Part shown: in pieces, positions 9,277-19,008 of the stretch
Layout of the letters: each line of letters starts with the position of its first letter
Position numbering within the stretch: position 1 is the stretch's first letter
Assembly: GCF_000231115.1 (NCBI RefSeq)
Contig: NW_006889848.1
Location: 1-64,000 of the forward strand
DNA from: Vittaforma corneae ATCC 50505
Lineage: Eukaryota > Microsporidia > Nosematidae
Direction: 5' to 3'
Length of the DNA stretch: 64,000 nucleotides
The notes under the pieces: model-generated
Databases searched by the model: none
Seen by the model: the letters and a program-made list of their open reading frames with translations, nothing else
Told to the model about the DNA's origin: nothing
Translations under genes and position numbers: made by a program

Positions 9277-10139
9277 AATGTGATTTTAATAAAATTAAGT
9301 TAAAGAAGTTAAAAAAACCAGTTAATTCGACAAATATCTATGAGCTAGGCAATGTAGAAACGAAGTATCATCTTTCAAATATTAGTACTTTGAAAACCCA
9401 TACCAAAAATAATTCTCAAAGTAGAACTCATTTATCAAAGGAGTATTATAATGAAAATTTACAAGATGAGCCGTTAAAGTCATTTTTAAACACTCTAAAT
9501 ATAGTTAAAATTCAAAAAGTTGAAGATGAAGGGAAAAAATTAGACATTTCGAACACTTATTTTCTTGGGGAGGTACCAAATGCAATTTCTATTTCAGAAG
9601 CAACTGAATATAACGATTTTATTGGTAGGGAATTGTACGATCAATTGCATAAAAAATGTGCATCGGGAAGGATAACAGAAAACTATGTTAAACTGTCAGC
9701 CAACGAATTTACTTGTTACAAATCCAAGCAGATTAAAAGAATACATGCAGATCCTGCAAAATCCATCTTTCTTGTTCCTCACAATCAAGAATATTGTTAT
9801 CCTGAGAAATATAGAGTGGACTTAAGGGATGCAAGGTTATGTGTTGTTACTGGAAAAAGTTCATATTGTACAGATTGGCTTTGCTGTTATAAACCAAATT
9901 TAAATAGAAATATTCTCTATGATATTACAGATTTGAATATACTGACTGTTACAAAATTTGGAAATGAGCAAATTATATCATTTGGAAAGGAAGATAGATG
10001 TGATTTTATAAAAATCTACGATCTTGATTTTGTTATTTTAAAAGATTGTGAGCATTATTGGTTTAAGGCAAGAGACAAAGGTAAATTTATAAAACTACTT
10101 ACTGCAATTCAATTAAGATGTAAAAACAAAGCCGTATAG
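9240..10139 (+). CDS. Downstream part of the frameshifted gene, with a PH-like C-terminus
   Basis: Open frame continuing from the A9 run at 9233-9241, with no own start signal (first ATG well inside), so it is best read as the C-terminal part of the gene beginning at 8566. The last ~110 residues show strand-rich sequence ending in an amphipathic helix (FKARDKGKFIKLLTAIQLRC), the pattern of a pleckstrin-homology domain with its closing helix. PH domains bind phosphoinositides or proteins; with the acidic N-terminal region this could be a bud-site/septum type or membrane adaptor, but no family name is assigned. Confidence 0.55.
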   Translation, partial: NRYVISKHDKILECDFNKIKLKKLKKPVNSTNIYELGNVETKYHLSNISTLKTHTKNNSQSRTHLSKEYYNENLQDEPLKSFLNTLNIVKIQKVEDEGKKLDISNTYFLGEVPNAISISEATEYNDFIGRELYDQLHKKCASGRITENYVKLSANEFTCYKSKQIKRIHADPAKSIFLVPHNQEYCYPEKYRVDLRDARLCVVTGKSSYCTDWLCCYKPNLNRNILYDITDLNILTVTKFGNEQIISFGKEDRCDFIKIYDLDFVILKDCEHYWFKARDKGKFIKLLTAIQLRCKNKAV

Positions 10140-10466
10140 TTCTACCGAATCCTAAAAAATTAAATTATAGTTTCAAAGTAGTCTGCTGGTTTTAAATTGA
10201 ATGATAATATATAAACACACCGATATTTAAAACAAATGCGCATCTAAACTTCATTTAATATTAAACTGCAGTTGATCTATTGCTAAATATATTACTGATT
10301 AAAAATCAATATAGAATAATACAATGCATATACATAAAATTTGGATTAAGATGCTTATGCTTTCTACTAATTTAATTAATTTATGTTATTTGAATGATAT
10401 TTTATAAGCTTTATATCTTCTTCCTTCAAATTTTTAGGCAACAAAAATTTTAAAAATTTACATCCC
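10140..10466. other. Intergenic with CPSF160 promoter
   Basis: About 325 bases of AT-rich spacer. The only recognisable content is the cluster of AAATTT-like runs and CCC at its right end. Confidence 0.5.
10428..10466 (+). promoter_or_regulatory. Promoter of CPSF160: AAATTT-like runs plus CCC abutting ATG
   Basis: AAATTTTT at 10428-10435, AAAAATTTT at about 10443-10451, and CCC at 10464-10466 touching the start ATG. If transcription starts at CCC, the mRNA would be almost leaderless. Confidence 0.55.
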
Positions 10467-13400
10467 ATGAATTATCTGTACAGAGAATCCACAATATCAA
10501 ATCCTGTAGAAAATGTGCTGATTATTGGAGATTATTTTCTTTTTCACCATCATTCTACTTTAACTGTTCTCGATCAATCTTTGAATATAGTTCGTAAACG
10601 ATATTTCTATGAACAGATTTTAGGTATAAGAAAGACAGCAGATTCAATGATAGTTATTCTCTTTCACAACAATAAACTAGTACAATGTGATATTGATTTT
10701 AATCCCATTGTCCTTAGAGTTGTAGATGGATCAAACTTTGATGTTTATAATAACATTTGTATTGTATACAATAAGGATACACTTCAATATTTCAATACTA
10801 AAGAAGAGGAAATAAGAGTGATGAAATTTTCTAGTTTTGCTCTGTATAATATTACAAAAGCTTTAATGATGCCAAGCTATGTTTCAACATTGTTTGTTCA
10901 TTCTCAGGATAAGGATCATTCATCTGCGTGTATAATTAATTTGGATGGAATACCTTTGAAGATTGATGAATTTGATACACTTAATGATCCCATATGTTTC
11001 AAAATTACAGAAAAGTTCATAGTTATTGCAAATAGAAATTTTCTTCAGATAAAATATAAGAGAGAAAGCTTTATTATATGTTTGAATCAAAACCTACCAT
11101 CATCTGTTTTGAAGGATAGTTTAAGACTCAACATTATTGAATCAGTTTATGATAATTACAAGGAGTCGAGGAGTATATTTCTTGAAAATCCATGCATATT
11201 TCTGAAGGGAGAATCTATCTTTGTTATTAATGGAAACGGCGAGTTTTTTAATTTTCAATTAAAACTCGAAATTAAGAAAATATTGGGTGTAAATATTTCC
11301 TTTATTGGAATAATAGGTAGGCCTAGCTGTGTTGATTGTAATGAAAATGTGTTTTGTATTGGATCTATTTACGATGATAGCATTTTATATACTTTTTCAA
11401 ATATCCATGATACTCGTGAAAACAAGACTGAAATTGCTGCAGCTGATATATGCAAACTTAATACACACGAACATAATATAAACATCTACAGACAGAACAA
11501 TATCGGCTTTGTAATTCATGAAAAAGCAAAGTTAAAAAATATCGGGTTAATTACTGGCTTCTCAAAATCTAATGGGCATAGCTTGGTACTGGCTTCTAGT
11601 AGTGGTATTTATAAAGCTAGTTTTAATATCGAAGTTCTAATTTATAAGAAATATAAAATTGATATGAAAATTACTAAAATAACAATCTTTGATAATGTTC
11701 CTATTATTCACACACAGAATCATGTGTTTAAAATCAATGATGAACTTGAATTGATTGAAATAATATATGATGATAAATTTAACATTTATTCTGAAGACAG
11801 ATACACGGCACTTTTAGATAATAATGGCATCTTGAGTATATTCTTAAATGAGAAATTGATTAAATCCTTTTCTGGAGTAGCTGCATGGTGTTTCTATCAA
11901 GGCAAATTGGCTTTGTTGAAAAACAAGACTTTTGAATATATAGATATCTCATCGTTGAAAATACTATTTTCCTCACGAAAAATTACCGAGTTTGATAATG
12001 AAATTTTCAATGACGAAATTATAGCCGGGCCAGATATTCAGGAGATATTAATTCAAAACCAAGAATCTTTGCCCAATATGTTGGTAAACTATACAACGAG
12101 TGAAAAAATACTTGAAATTAGAATTTTTAAAAGCACCTTTAATTACTTTATTTTCAGAACTACTAAGCAGCTTTATATTTACAAATATAACTGTCAAAGA
12201 TTGTTAAAACTATTAATACCTAGAGCTATAAGCTTTGTGAATGAAAGACCAGCCCTATTTGATTTAAAAAATTACATCTATTGTAGATCCAAGCATCCAT
12301 GCATTATAGTTTTTGATCAAGACGTTTATGTTTATGACACAACAATTAAACTTGGATTTCCCATCTTATTAAATGGATGGATCTTTGCCACATCAAAAGG
12401 CCATCTTCTGAAATGTAAATTGGCAGAAATTGAAAATTTAATTTTCACTGAGAATTTAACACTTAAAAGGTTGTATTTATTTGAAAACGAAATAACCAAA
12501 AGGAATAATGAAAAAAATAAATCTAACGACCATAATAACCTCACTACTTCGGGAGATTCAAATTTACAATCCATAACTGAAAAATATCATAATGCAAATG
12601 AAACAAAATTAGTTAACAATTATACCGTTAATAAAAATGAAGAGAGCATTGATTTAATTGAAGACTATCGCGAAAGATTTTCAATAAAACATATGATCTC
12701 TCTGAAGGACTGCAATATCTTCACAGTTGCTAAACAAGTGCCTTTCTTTTATCATCCTTTCATCCCAATGGTTCATATCAGTGATAAACCTGGCGGAAAG
12801 TTACATTCAGAGCCTATAAATAAGGAAGAAGCAGAATATGTCAATAAAAATCCATCTCTGAGAGGTAGAACACTGCAATATTCAATAGAACTTAGAAGTC
12901 CAGATTTTAAACTAATTTCAAGTACAACTATGGAAGAAAATGAACTCATTTGTGATATAAAGGTCATATTCAATAATTTTTTAGTAGTTTGCACATCATT
13001 TCCTGAAGGTGAAGATAAAATGACTAAAGGAAAGCTGATTGTGTATTCATTGGTAAATATAGTACCCGATCCTGACAATCTGCATATTACCAAGAAGCTT
13101 AAGCTAATATGCTCAGAAACACTCAAAAATCCATGTCTTTTCTGTGAGGAAGTTAGATCATTGATATCTGTATGTGTAGGAACTAAATTAATGATCTATG
13201 AATTTAATGAAAATACAGGATTAGCTGCAGTTGGAAGACATGAACTATCCTTGCTTTGTACTTCTCTTTTTGTTACAAAGAATTTAATCGCAGTTTCGGA
13301 CATTATGAATGGAATATATTTTTTCTTTCTGAGACCAAGGGATCCATTGAAACTGCATCTTTTAGGTCGTTCCTGTCTTGTTCCAAATTGTAGGTTTCTT

Positions 13401-13928
13401 GGAGGAATAGATTTTTGTCCTAGTTTTGAAACAGATGCTTTGCAATTTTCCATTGTGTCGGTTTGTAAATATGGTATCGTCAGAATTTTTACATATTCAC
13501 CGTATGATCCTGTTTCGAAAAATGGAAATCAGCTAGTTAAAAGAGCAGAAATTGTTACTAAATTAGCAAATCCACTATATAAAGTTGTATTTGGGCAGAT
13601 TAATGAGTTTGAATCGATACTGCTATCCTCTAATGTGATGGTGCTCCTTCGTGCCATCAATTTTCCAAAACTTCAGGCCATTCAGCATTGCATTTCAATA
13701 TTTATATCTAATAGATGTGGTATTAATGTCAGAAATTATTTAGAAACAGAAGAATTCGTTAATCCTGAGTGTAAAAGCGTCATATGTGAGAAAATACTTT
13801 TGGAATTTTTTTATTTCAAGCCATTAGTTCAAGAAAAAATATGTAAGCTTGTTGGATTAGATTATTTTAATATTGTTGAGTTGATAGAGGATTGTCTACA
13901 TACTTTCATATCCAGAAAACCAATGTAA
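10467..13928 (+). CDS. CFT1: Cleavage and polyadenylation factor subunit CPSF160/Cft1
   Basis: 1153 aa. The N-terminal two thirds are WD-like beta-propeller sequence with little literal conservation. The C-terminal third is a CPSF_A domain: 'LVVCTSFPEGED...GKLIVYSLVNIVPDP', 'GTKLMIYEF...GLAAVGRHEL', 'VTKNLIAVSDIMNGIYFFF' and 'LVKRAEIVTKLANPLYKVVF' line up with the CPSF1 pattern (..GtnfpegE...RG.i...dvi.vvP.P..; VKNfi..aD...Si..L; LlRRAdf..G..vn...). CPSF160 is the scaffold of the pre-mRNA 3' processing complex and helps position the AAUAAA-binding subunits. DDB1 and SF3b130 share the fold but have different C-terminal signatures. Shorter than yeast Cft1 (1357 aa). The frame is intact over 3.4 kb. 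Confidence 0.82.
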   Translation: MNYLYRESTISNPVENVLIIGDYFLFHHHSTLTVLDQSLNIVRKRYFYEQILGIRKTADSMIVILFHNNKLVQCDIDFNPIVLRVVDGSNFDVYNNICIVYNKDTLQYFNTKEEEIRVMKFSSFALYNITKALMMPSYVSTLFVHSQDKDHSSACIINLDGIPLKIDEFDTLNDPICFKITEKFIVIANRNFLQIKYKRESFIICLNQNLPSSVLKDSLRLNIIESVYDNYKESRSIFLENPCIFLKGESIFVINGNGEFFNFQLKLEIKKILGVNISFIGIIGRPSCVDCNENVFCIGSIYDDSILYTFSNIHDTRENKTEIAAADICKLNTHEHNINIYRQNNIGFVIHEKAKLKNIGLITGFSKSNGHSLVLASSSGIYKASFNIEVLIYKKYKIDMKITKITIFDNVPIIHTQNHVFKINDELELIEIIYDDKFNIYSEDRYTALLDNNGILSIFLNEKLIKSFSGVAAWCFYQGKLALLKNKTFEYIDISSLKILFSSRKITEFDNEIFNDEIIAGPDIQEILIQNQESLPNMLVNYTTSEKILEIRIFKSTFNYFIFRTTKQLYIYKYNCQRLLKLLIPRAISFVNERPALFDLKNYIYCRSKHPCIIVFDQDVYVYDTTIKLGFPILLNGWIFATSKGHLLKCKLAEIENLIFTENLTLKRLYLFENEITKRNNEKNKSNDHNNLTTSGDSNLQSITEKYHNANETKLVNNYTVNKNEESIDLIEDYRERFSIKHMISLKDCNIFTVAKQVPFFYHPFIPMVHISDKPGGKLHSEPINKEEAEYVNKNPSLRGRTLQYSIELRSPDFKLISSTTMEENELICDIKVIFNNFLVVCTSFPEGEDKMTKGKLIVYSLVNIVPDPDNLHITKKLKLICSETLKNPCLFCEEVRSLISVCVGTKLMIYEFNENTGLAAVGRHELSLLCTSLFVTKNLIAVSDIMNGIYFFFLRPRDPLKLHLLGRSCLVPNCRFLGGIDFCPSFETDALQFSIVSVCKYGIVRIFTYSPYDPVSKNGNQLVKRAEIVTKLANPLYKVVFGQINEFESILLSSNVMVLLRAINFPKLQAIQHCISIFISNRCGINVRNYLETEEFVNPECKSVICEKILLEFFYFKPLVQEKICKLVGLDYFNIVELIEDCLHTFISRKPM

Positions 13929-14194
13929 TAAATTAACTTTAGCCTAACGTTACAATTAATAAATTTATACTAAGCATATGACTGTATTTATATAGCAAGC
14001 TAAACAAAAATTTGATTAAAGATTCAACGACAAGTAAAATTCAAAACATTTACCTCTAGAAATGAATAAAAACTTGTAAAGGGATTTTCATTGATAATAT
14101 TTTCAGGTTTGAAGTGATAAAACATGCTGAAACAAATGCTGTGTTTCACGTTTGAAAAATTAAAATATAAAAAAGTTTCATAATATTCTCACAA

Positions 14195-14629
14195 ATGCTT
14201 TACTTATTAGTTCAGCTGGGTAATATATTGGCAGATAAGGCTGTATATCAAAACTACGGCGAATATGGCAATCTTTTAACTAATCCATATAATGACTCTA
14301 TGGATTCAATAGTTAATAATCCAGGTAACTCTAGCAGACTTTTAGATCTTCTGAGCGGTACTATCGATTTACCAAATAATGTTACTTCTGCAGATGAATT
14401 AAAAAATCAATCCAACTTACAAAAAAGTAATTTAAAAGAACATGAAGAAGAGGAGCATTCGCAAAAATCAAAATTGAATGACTATAATAGTATAAAAATG
14501 AAGGATGATGATAGCTCAGATGATGAGTCTCAGAAATCCGAAACAAAAACACAGAAAAACAATTCAAAAAGCAAAAGAAATGACACAAAGAGTGATAACG
14601 GTAATATGTCTGACAGCGAAGATGACTAA
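14195..14629 (+). CDS. Hypothetical low-complexity secreted protein, 144 aa
   Basis: A short hydrophobic N-terminus (MLYLLVQLGNILA) is followed by a Asn/Ser/Leu region and then a hydrophilic tail built from Lys, Asp, Ser, Asn, Glu and Gln (…DDDSSDDES…, ending SDSEDD). No folded domain is apparent. The combination of a probable signal peptide and a charged repeat-like tail resembles the proteins at 5449 and 17771 and suggests a secreted or spore-surface protein. No CCC precedes the ATG, unlike most housekeeping genes here. Confidence 0.55.
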   Translation: MLYLLVQLGNILADKAVYQNYGEYGNLLTNPYNDSMDSIVNNPGNSSRLLDLLSGTIDLPNNVTSADELKNQSNLQKSNLKEHEEEEHSQKSKLNDYNSIKMKDDDSSDDESQKSETKTQKNNSKSKRNDTKSDNGNMSDSEDD

Positions 14630-14698
14630 ATTCTTTATGTTAACTTTTGGTATTTAATTGAATTGTTAACTTTTATATTTTTACCTTTTACCCCTGCA

Positions 14699-15733
14699 AT
14701 GGAGCATAAAATTGAATGGGTACTTTATCCTTTTAAAATTCACAAAAAAGATGACGCACTTTTATTTAGATTGGAAAATGGATTTGAAATGCGTTTTACA
14801 AGGGACATTTTCTCAAAACGAGTATACTCAACACAAGTAGAGTTATATAGAAATGTAATTGAACTAGAAATTACAAATGAAAAGGTGAAAATAATTTCTC
14901 AGATACAAAAAATTAACAAATTTGAAACGCCCGCTGATTTTTATGTTCCAATTGTACAAAGTACTCGTGAATTTTACGAATCAATCCATTCTTCTTTAAT
15001 TAATAGTAATTTGAATGTCTTATTAGAAAAATCTATTGAGGTGAAAAAATACATCAGAGAAAAAGGATTTCCCGAAATACCCTTACCAATTACAACAACA
15101 TCCTCCCACTTCGAGAACTTTGATTCTGCAGTTTGCAAACATGATAATTTTCCAAGAATACCGATTAAACGGGTAAAGTATGGTGAGATGATTCCAGATT
15201 CGTATCCTGAAGAATCATTTCAGTTACTCAAGAAATATCTCACCAAAGAGCAATTTGAATTACAAGATTCATTTTACAGAAGTTTCTTTACATCAACATC
15301 AATTGCTAGGTTCAAAGCAGTCGCCAACCAATACGAAAAATGCAAATTACTATTTAAACAGTCAATAAGTTTGAATATGCTAAAGCGATGTATCGGCTTA
15401 CATGCCTATTTTACTACATCTGGCCCTTGGAGAAAGTGTTGGATACGTTTTGGATTTGATCCTTCTCTAGATCAAAATTGTTACCAGTTTCAGCTGGTTG
15501 AAATGAGATCTAAAAAAGCAAGTTTTCAAATATTTCAGAGACCTGAAATTATAGCAGAAGTTAGTAAGAATAAAGAATGGTATTTGCTCAAGGAATGTGA
15601 TCCTATTGATGGGTTTATTTCTAAAGCCTTGAAAAATTTTATAATTTACACAGTTGATAACGTCGGAGTTAAAGAAATAGACAAGAAGATTGAAGAAATG
15701 TTGGACTCTGACTTTGAGCTCTTTGAAATGTAG
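14699..15733 (+). CDS. TFC1: Transcription factor TFIIIC subunit Tfc1/GTF3C5-like
   Basis: 344 aa. The core 'CIGLHAYFTTSGPWRKCW' followed by 'IRFGFDPSLDQNCYQFQLVEMR' fits the TFIIIC subunit 5 signature (y.f.tGPWr.lWvrfGyDPr.....YQ.ldfR), and a Pro-rich stretch precedes it. In yeast tau95 binds the A-box of tRNA genes as part of TFIIIC. The acidic C-terminus (EEMLDSDFELFEM) also fits. It is roughly half the length of yeast Tfc1 (649 aa). The start is the ATG after CCCCTGCA; the longest frame extends 12 codons further upstream without ATG. Other Pol III factors are encoded in the same window. Confidence 0.82.
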   Translation: MEHKIEWVLYPFKIHKKDDALLFRLENGFEMRFTRDIFSKRVYSTQVELYRNVIELEITNEKVKIISQIQKINKFETPADFYVPIVQSTREFYESIHSSLINSNLNVLLEKSIEVKKYIREKGFPEIPLPITTTSSHFENFDSAVCKHDNFPRIPIKRVKYGEMIPDSYPEESFQLLKKYLTKEQFELQDSFYRSFFTSTSIARFKAVANQYEKCKLLFKQSISLNMLKRCIGLHAYFTTSGPWRKCWIRFGFDPSLDQNCYQFQLVEMRSKKASFQIFQRPEIIAEVSKNKEWYLLKECDPIDGFISKALKNFIIYTVDNVGVKEIDKKIEEMLDSDFELFEM

Positions 15734-15979
15734 CTAATACAAATTCTAGGTTAGTTTGCGTATAAAAATGGAAGTTTTTTTGGCAATCCAAAATCATAGT
15801 AGTTTCAAATATTGACTTGATGGATATTAAACATATAAATAAATTTATCTACATTTTGTTCAATAGTTAGTGCAATATTAAAATAAACTTATTAATACAT
15901 AACTTTCAAACTATACAATTATTATATTAATAAATTAAGGAAAATTAAAAAATAATTAATTAGAGGATATAAATCGAAT

Positions 15980-16516
15980 TTAATATTCTTGAGAATAGAA
16001 TTCAACACTATGATCAATTTTAAATGCCTCAGAAAGATATGTTTTCATGTACGGGACTTTGGAAATAGAACCCAAGAGTAATCTTTCAAATTCCTTCTCC
16101 TCAGATGAAAGATCAACATCAACCTTCTTGTTCTCATTGGGTTTACTTTCATATACATTCTCAACATTCAAATTGAAATCAGAAACCTCAACTTTGGATC
16201 TTAATTTGAAAAGATATCTCTCATCTATTTTAAAAAGAGAAGCACCATTGAGAGAGCTAATTCCAGAGACGAGTGCTTTAAATTCTGATAGTTGTTTAAT
16301 GAATACAACTCGCTTACCCATGTGCACTCCTTCCAAAACAACAACAATATCACCAGGAGTAAGATCCACTCTAGAAATTCTCTGAGCAGGTTTGTGCTTC
16401 ATAAAAAACCTTCTCTCTTTCTCAGAAATATCTTCTGTATCATAAAGATCCTCCTTAAGTATTTTATTGATAGTTGGATTGAATGTTTTTAAGCTGTTAA
16501 TCTTGTAGTTAACCAT
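15980..16516 (-). CDS. RPL6: 60S ribosomal protein L6 (eL6)
   Basis: 178 aa with the eL6 core 'LTPGDIVVVLEGVHMGKRVV' then 'FIKQLSEFKALVSGISSLNGASLFKIDERYLF', matching '..PGtVlIlLaGrhkGKRVVfLKqL..gLllvtGp..lN.vPlrRi.qryvi'. eL6 is a eukaryote-specific large-subunit protein on the solvent side. The start (MVNYKINSL) follows CCCCA with AAATTT-like runs upstream; the frame continues 16 codons upstream as non-homologous sequence. Confidence 0.93.
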   Translation of the reverse strand: MVNYKINSLKTFNPTINKILKEDLYDTEDISEKERRFFMKHKPAQRISRVDLTPGDIVVVLEGVHMGKRVVFIKQLSEFKALVSGISSLNGASLFKIDERYLFKLRSKVEVSDFNLNVENVYESKPNENKKVDVDLSSEEKEFERLLLGSISKVPYMKTYLSEAFKIDHSVEFYSQEY

Positions 16517-16517
16517 T

Positions 16518-16545
16518 GGGGATAAAATTTTACCAAAAATTTTTT
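16518..16545 (-). promoter_or_regulatory. Promoter of eL6: CCCC plus AAATTT-like runs
   Basis: On the minus strand: AAAAATTTTTT-type run at 16535-16545, AAAATTTT at 16524-16531, CCCC at 16518-16521, and ATG at 16516. Same arrangement as upstream of uL2 and uL23. Confidence 0.6.
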
Positions 16546-16642
16546 CAATAAAAGAGAAGACCAAAAAAGTAAACTGAAAATAAAGTTTTAATTTTCAAAA
16601 TTACATTGATTTGTTACACTGATGCTCTATTCATGTAATTAA

Positions 16643-17548
16643 TCATCGTTTGTTATCAGTGTCTGGTGCTTTGTGTTCAATACAGCATTTGATACTTTCG
16701 CCCCTTTTAATAGGTTCTAACTTTGTTGCATTTTGTACAGAAAGTCTTCTATGCTTGTCCAAATGCATCATTTCTCTTAATATCTGTAGTGATTTTTCAT
16801 CAACAAGATGACCAAACTTATTTTGAAATAACGCTTCAAAAGTCATTGTTTTAGCATATTTCTGCACATTATATAGATCATCCCAGGGGTATTTAGTTTC
16901 AGGTTGACCAAAAGTAGATAGGATCAATTTACACTGTGAAATCTCATCGTCACCCTTAAACACAGGGGATCCATTTTTAATTTCAAGGATTATACAAGCA
17001 ACAGCCCATGCATCAACTTTATTTGAATATTGAGTATCACCTAACAATGTCTCTGGGGCTCTGTAGTATAGCGAACTTATCTTATTTGTCATATTTAAAC
17101 ATTCTTCCCTTGCCATACCAAAGTCTATTATTTTTATATTACAATTCTGATCTAGGAGAACATGACTTGGTTTAAGATCTCGATGTATTATTGCTCTTGA
17201 ATGTATGAAACTAACAGCGTGTAATAATTGATACATAATTAAAAAGAAATGATTATCTGTGAATGAAAATTTAGATGAAATGAGATATTCTAAAGTAAAC
17301 GGCATGTACTCTATCACTAAATCAATACATTTGTTTATAGCCCTAATATGATGTAATTCAACTACGTATTTCGATTTTAATTTTTTCAATAATTTTATTT
17401 CACGTATGGCATGCATCGAAACACCATTCTCTGCATGAATATTCATTTTCTTGATTGCATAATGGTTTTTAGTTGTTGTATCTAGTGCTTTGTATACTTT
17501 TCCAGAAGATCCTTTCCCCAACAATTCCTCAATCTTAAGAGAATCCAT
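16643..17548 (-). CDS. CDK-family protein kinase (Kin28/CDK7-like)
   Basis: 301 aa kinase domain: glycine loop GKGSSGKVY (11-19), AIKK lysine (~33), a PSTAIRE-position helix SMHAIRE (44-50), HRDLKPSH (122-129), DFGMAR (142-147) and the YYRAPE motif. The HAIREIKLLK helix and overall size place it in the cyclin-dependent kinase group; it is closest in my reading to CDK7/Kin28 (..alREIKLLqel), the TFIIH kinase that phosphorylates the Pol II tail, but other CDK groups are possible. The usual Asn after HRDLKP is His-Val here (HRDLKPSHVLL instead of ..NNLLL), which is odd because that Asn binds Mg2+. The start follows CCCAG. Confidence 0.75.
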   Translation of the reverse strand: MDSLKIEELLGKGSSGKVYKALDTTTKNHYAIKKMNIHAENGVSMHAIREIKLLKKLKSKYVVELHHIRAINKCIDLVIEYMPFTLEYLISSKFSFTDNHFFLIMYQLLHAVSFIHSRAIIHRDLKPSHVLLDQNCNIKIIDFGMAREECLNMTNKISSLYYRAPETLLGDTQYSNKVDAWAVACIILEIKNGSPVFKGDDEISQCKLILSTFGQPETKYPWDDLYNVQKYAKTMTFEALFQNKFGHLVDEKSLQILREMMHLDKHRRLSVQNATKLEPIKRGESIKCCIEHKAPDTDNKR

Positions 17549-17770
17549 CTGGGCTAAATTTTTAAGAAAGAATTTTAATTATTCAATTTTAAAAGAATGC
17601 CTAATAAATAGGCAATGTATAGTTTCCTAGATAAATAGCCAAAAATTTCTCTCATATCTTATCTGTGCTAGTTTATTAGAAGAGATGCATATAATTTATT
17701 TAACACTATACAAAATATTGTATTTGCTACGTTAAACATATGATAAAAATAAATTTTTGTTGTTGTTTAA

Positions 17771-18562
17771 TTAAACTAAGGCAGTGCTGTCTTTTCCAAA
17801 CGATCCCTTCATTGGCTTGTCGCTATTACGATTTGTAATTACGGTATCAACTAGTCCTGAAAGCGAGTCAAGCTTTCCACTATTCTCCTTTACATAATCA
17901 AAGATGTTGTCTGAACCTACCAAATCACTCTTTTTATTATCCTTGATTAATGGATTTTCAACAAGTCTCGAAGCCTTTAAAATAGTTTCTGGTAACTCAT
18001 TTTCCATTGAATCCACAAGCTTGCTTTTGCTATTTCCAGATTTTGATGATGATTTCTCACTCTTAGGAGTCGTAGCATTGCTATCATTTTTAGGATTCTT
18101 GTCCTTTTCTTCCGTTTTTTTGCTGTCAGTTAGCTCGCTATTAGATTCATTCTGTTTGCTACTTGGATCTGTCAGATAAGAATCAATTGGTGATTTAGTA
18201 GCATCCGAAGATCCTATCAAATTATTTTTTTCTGTATCTGATGAAGATGTCCCACTATCCTTTTTTTTCTTTTCACTGCTGTCTTTACTGCTAGATTTAT
18301 TATCTCCAGCATTAGAGTCCGTTTTATTTGTAAGTGAAGATAACTTTGAGTTATTGTCCTTCTTTGAATTATCTTTTTTATCATTCTTAGAGCTAGAGTC
18401 ATTTGACTTTTGATCAGCACTAGATTTTGTGTCTGTTAGTGACATTATTGAATTTCTTTCTCCGTCTGATATTAGTCCAGATGATCCTGTATGGAATCTG
18501 GTAAGTACTTCTGTGGCACAGAACAAGATTGTCAGCATACTTGTCTTCGTTTTTCCAATCAT
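17771..18562 (-). CDS. Secreted Ser/Lys/Asp/Asn-rich low-complexity protein, 263 aa
   Basis: An N-terminal hydrophobic segment (residues ~8-20, MLTILFCATEVLT) looks like a signal peptide. Residues ~40-180 are almost entirely Ser, Lys, Asp, Asn, Thr and Glu, with no cysteines in the mature part, and the C-terminal 70 residues are more ordinary. Such low-complexity charged secreted proteins occur among microsporidian spore-wall and polar-tube-associated proteins, but it lacks the conserved cysteines expected of PTP2. No CCC signal is seen immediately before the ATG. Role unknown. Confidence 0.6.
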   Translation of the reverse strand: MIGKTKTSMLTILFCATEVLTRFHTGSSGLISDGERNSIMSLTDTKSSADQKSNDSSSKNDKKDNSKKDNNSKLSSLTNKTDSNAGDNKSSSKDSSEKKKKDSGTSSSDTEKNNLIGSSDATKSPIDSYLTDPSSKQNESNSELTDSKKTEEKDKNPKNDSNATTPKSEKSSSKSGNSKSKLVDSMENELPETILKASRLVENPLIKDNKKSDLVGSDNIFDYVKENSGKLDSLSGLVDTVITNRNSDKPMKGSFGKDSTALV

Positions 18563-19008
18563 TGTTTACTTATGTAGAATCTATTATATAACCTACTTGA
18601 AACATGTTTCAAATCATTATAAAAACAAACATGATTAAAATTACAACGTATTAAAGGTACATTCACATTTGACAGATATTACAAAATTTTAACAAAATTT
18701 ATTTACAAAACATAATAACAGCTATTGAAATGTATCAAGTATTACTATAAAAATTGTACTGTCAATACATAAAATTTACTTAATGCAATAATACTTGTCT
18801 CTTATTAACAATTTATTTTTATATACCATTTAAATATGATTATATCAATCCTTACCTAAGTTTTCAGATATGGCCCCTTCGAGAAGCCCTAATAATCTTT
18901 ATTTTTAGAAAGAATACTAACGCATTGGATTACATCAAAGTCAAATAGAAATTAACCATGTTATATATGAACTAGAATAAATAAAGTTACTTAATGATTT
19001 TGTTTTAA
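18563..19008. other. Intergenic, nothing recognised
   Basis: About 445 bases, very AT-rich, between the start of the Ser/Lys-rich gene and the 3' end of the Nse4 gene. No tRNA or reading frame of interest. Confidence 0.45.

Noticed and set aside
17771..18562. Assignment of the Ser/Lys-rich protein to PTP2
   Set aside because: It is Lys-rich and secreted like PTP2, but lacks the conserved cysteines in the mature part.
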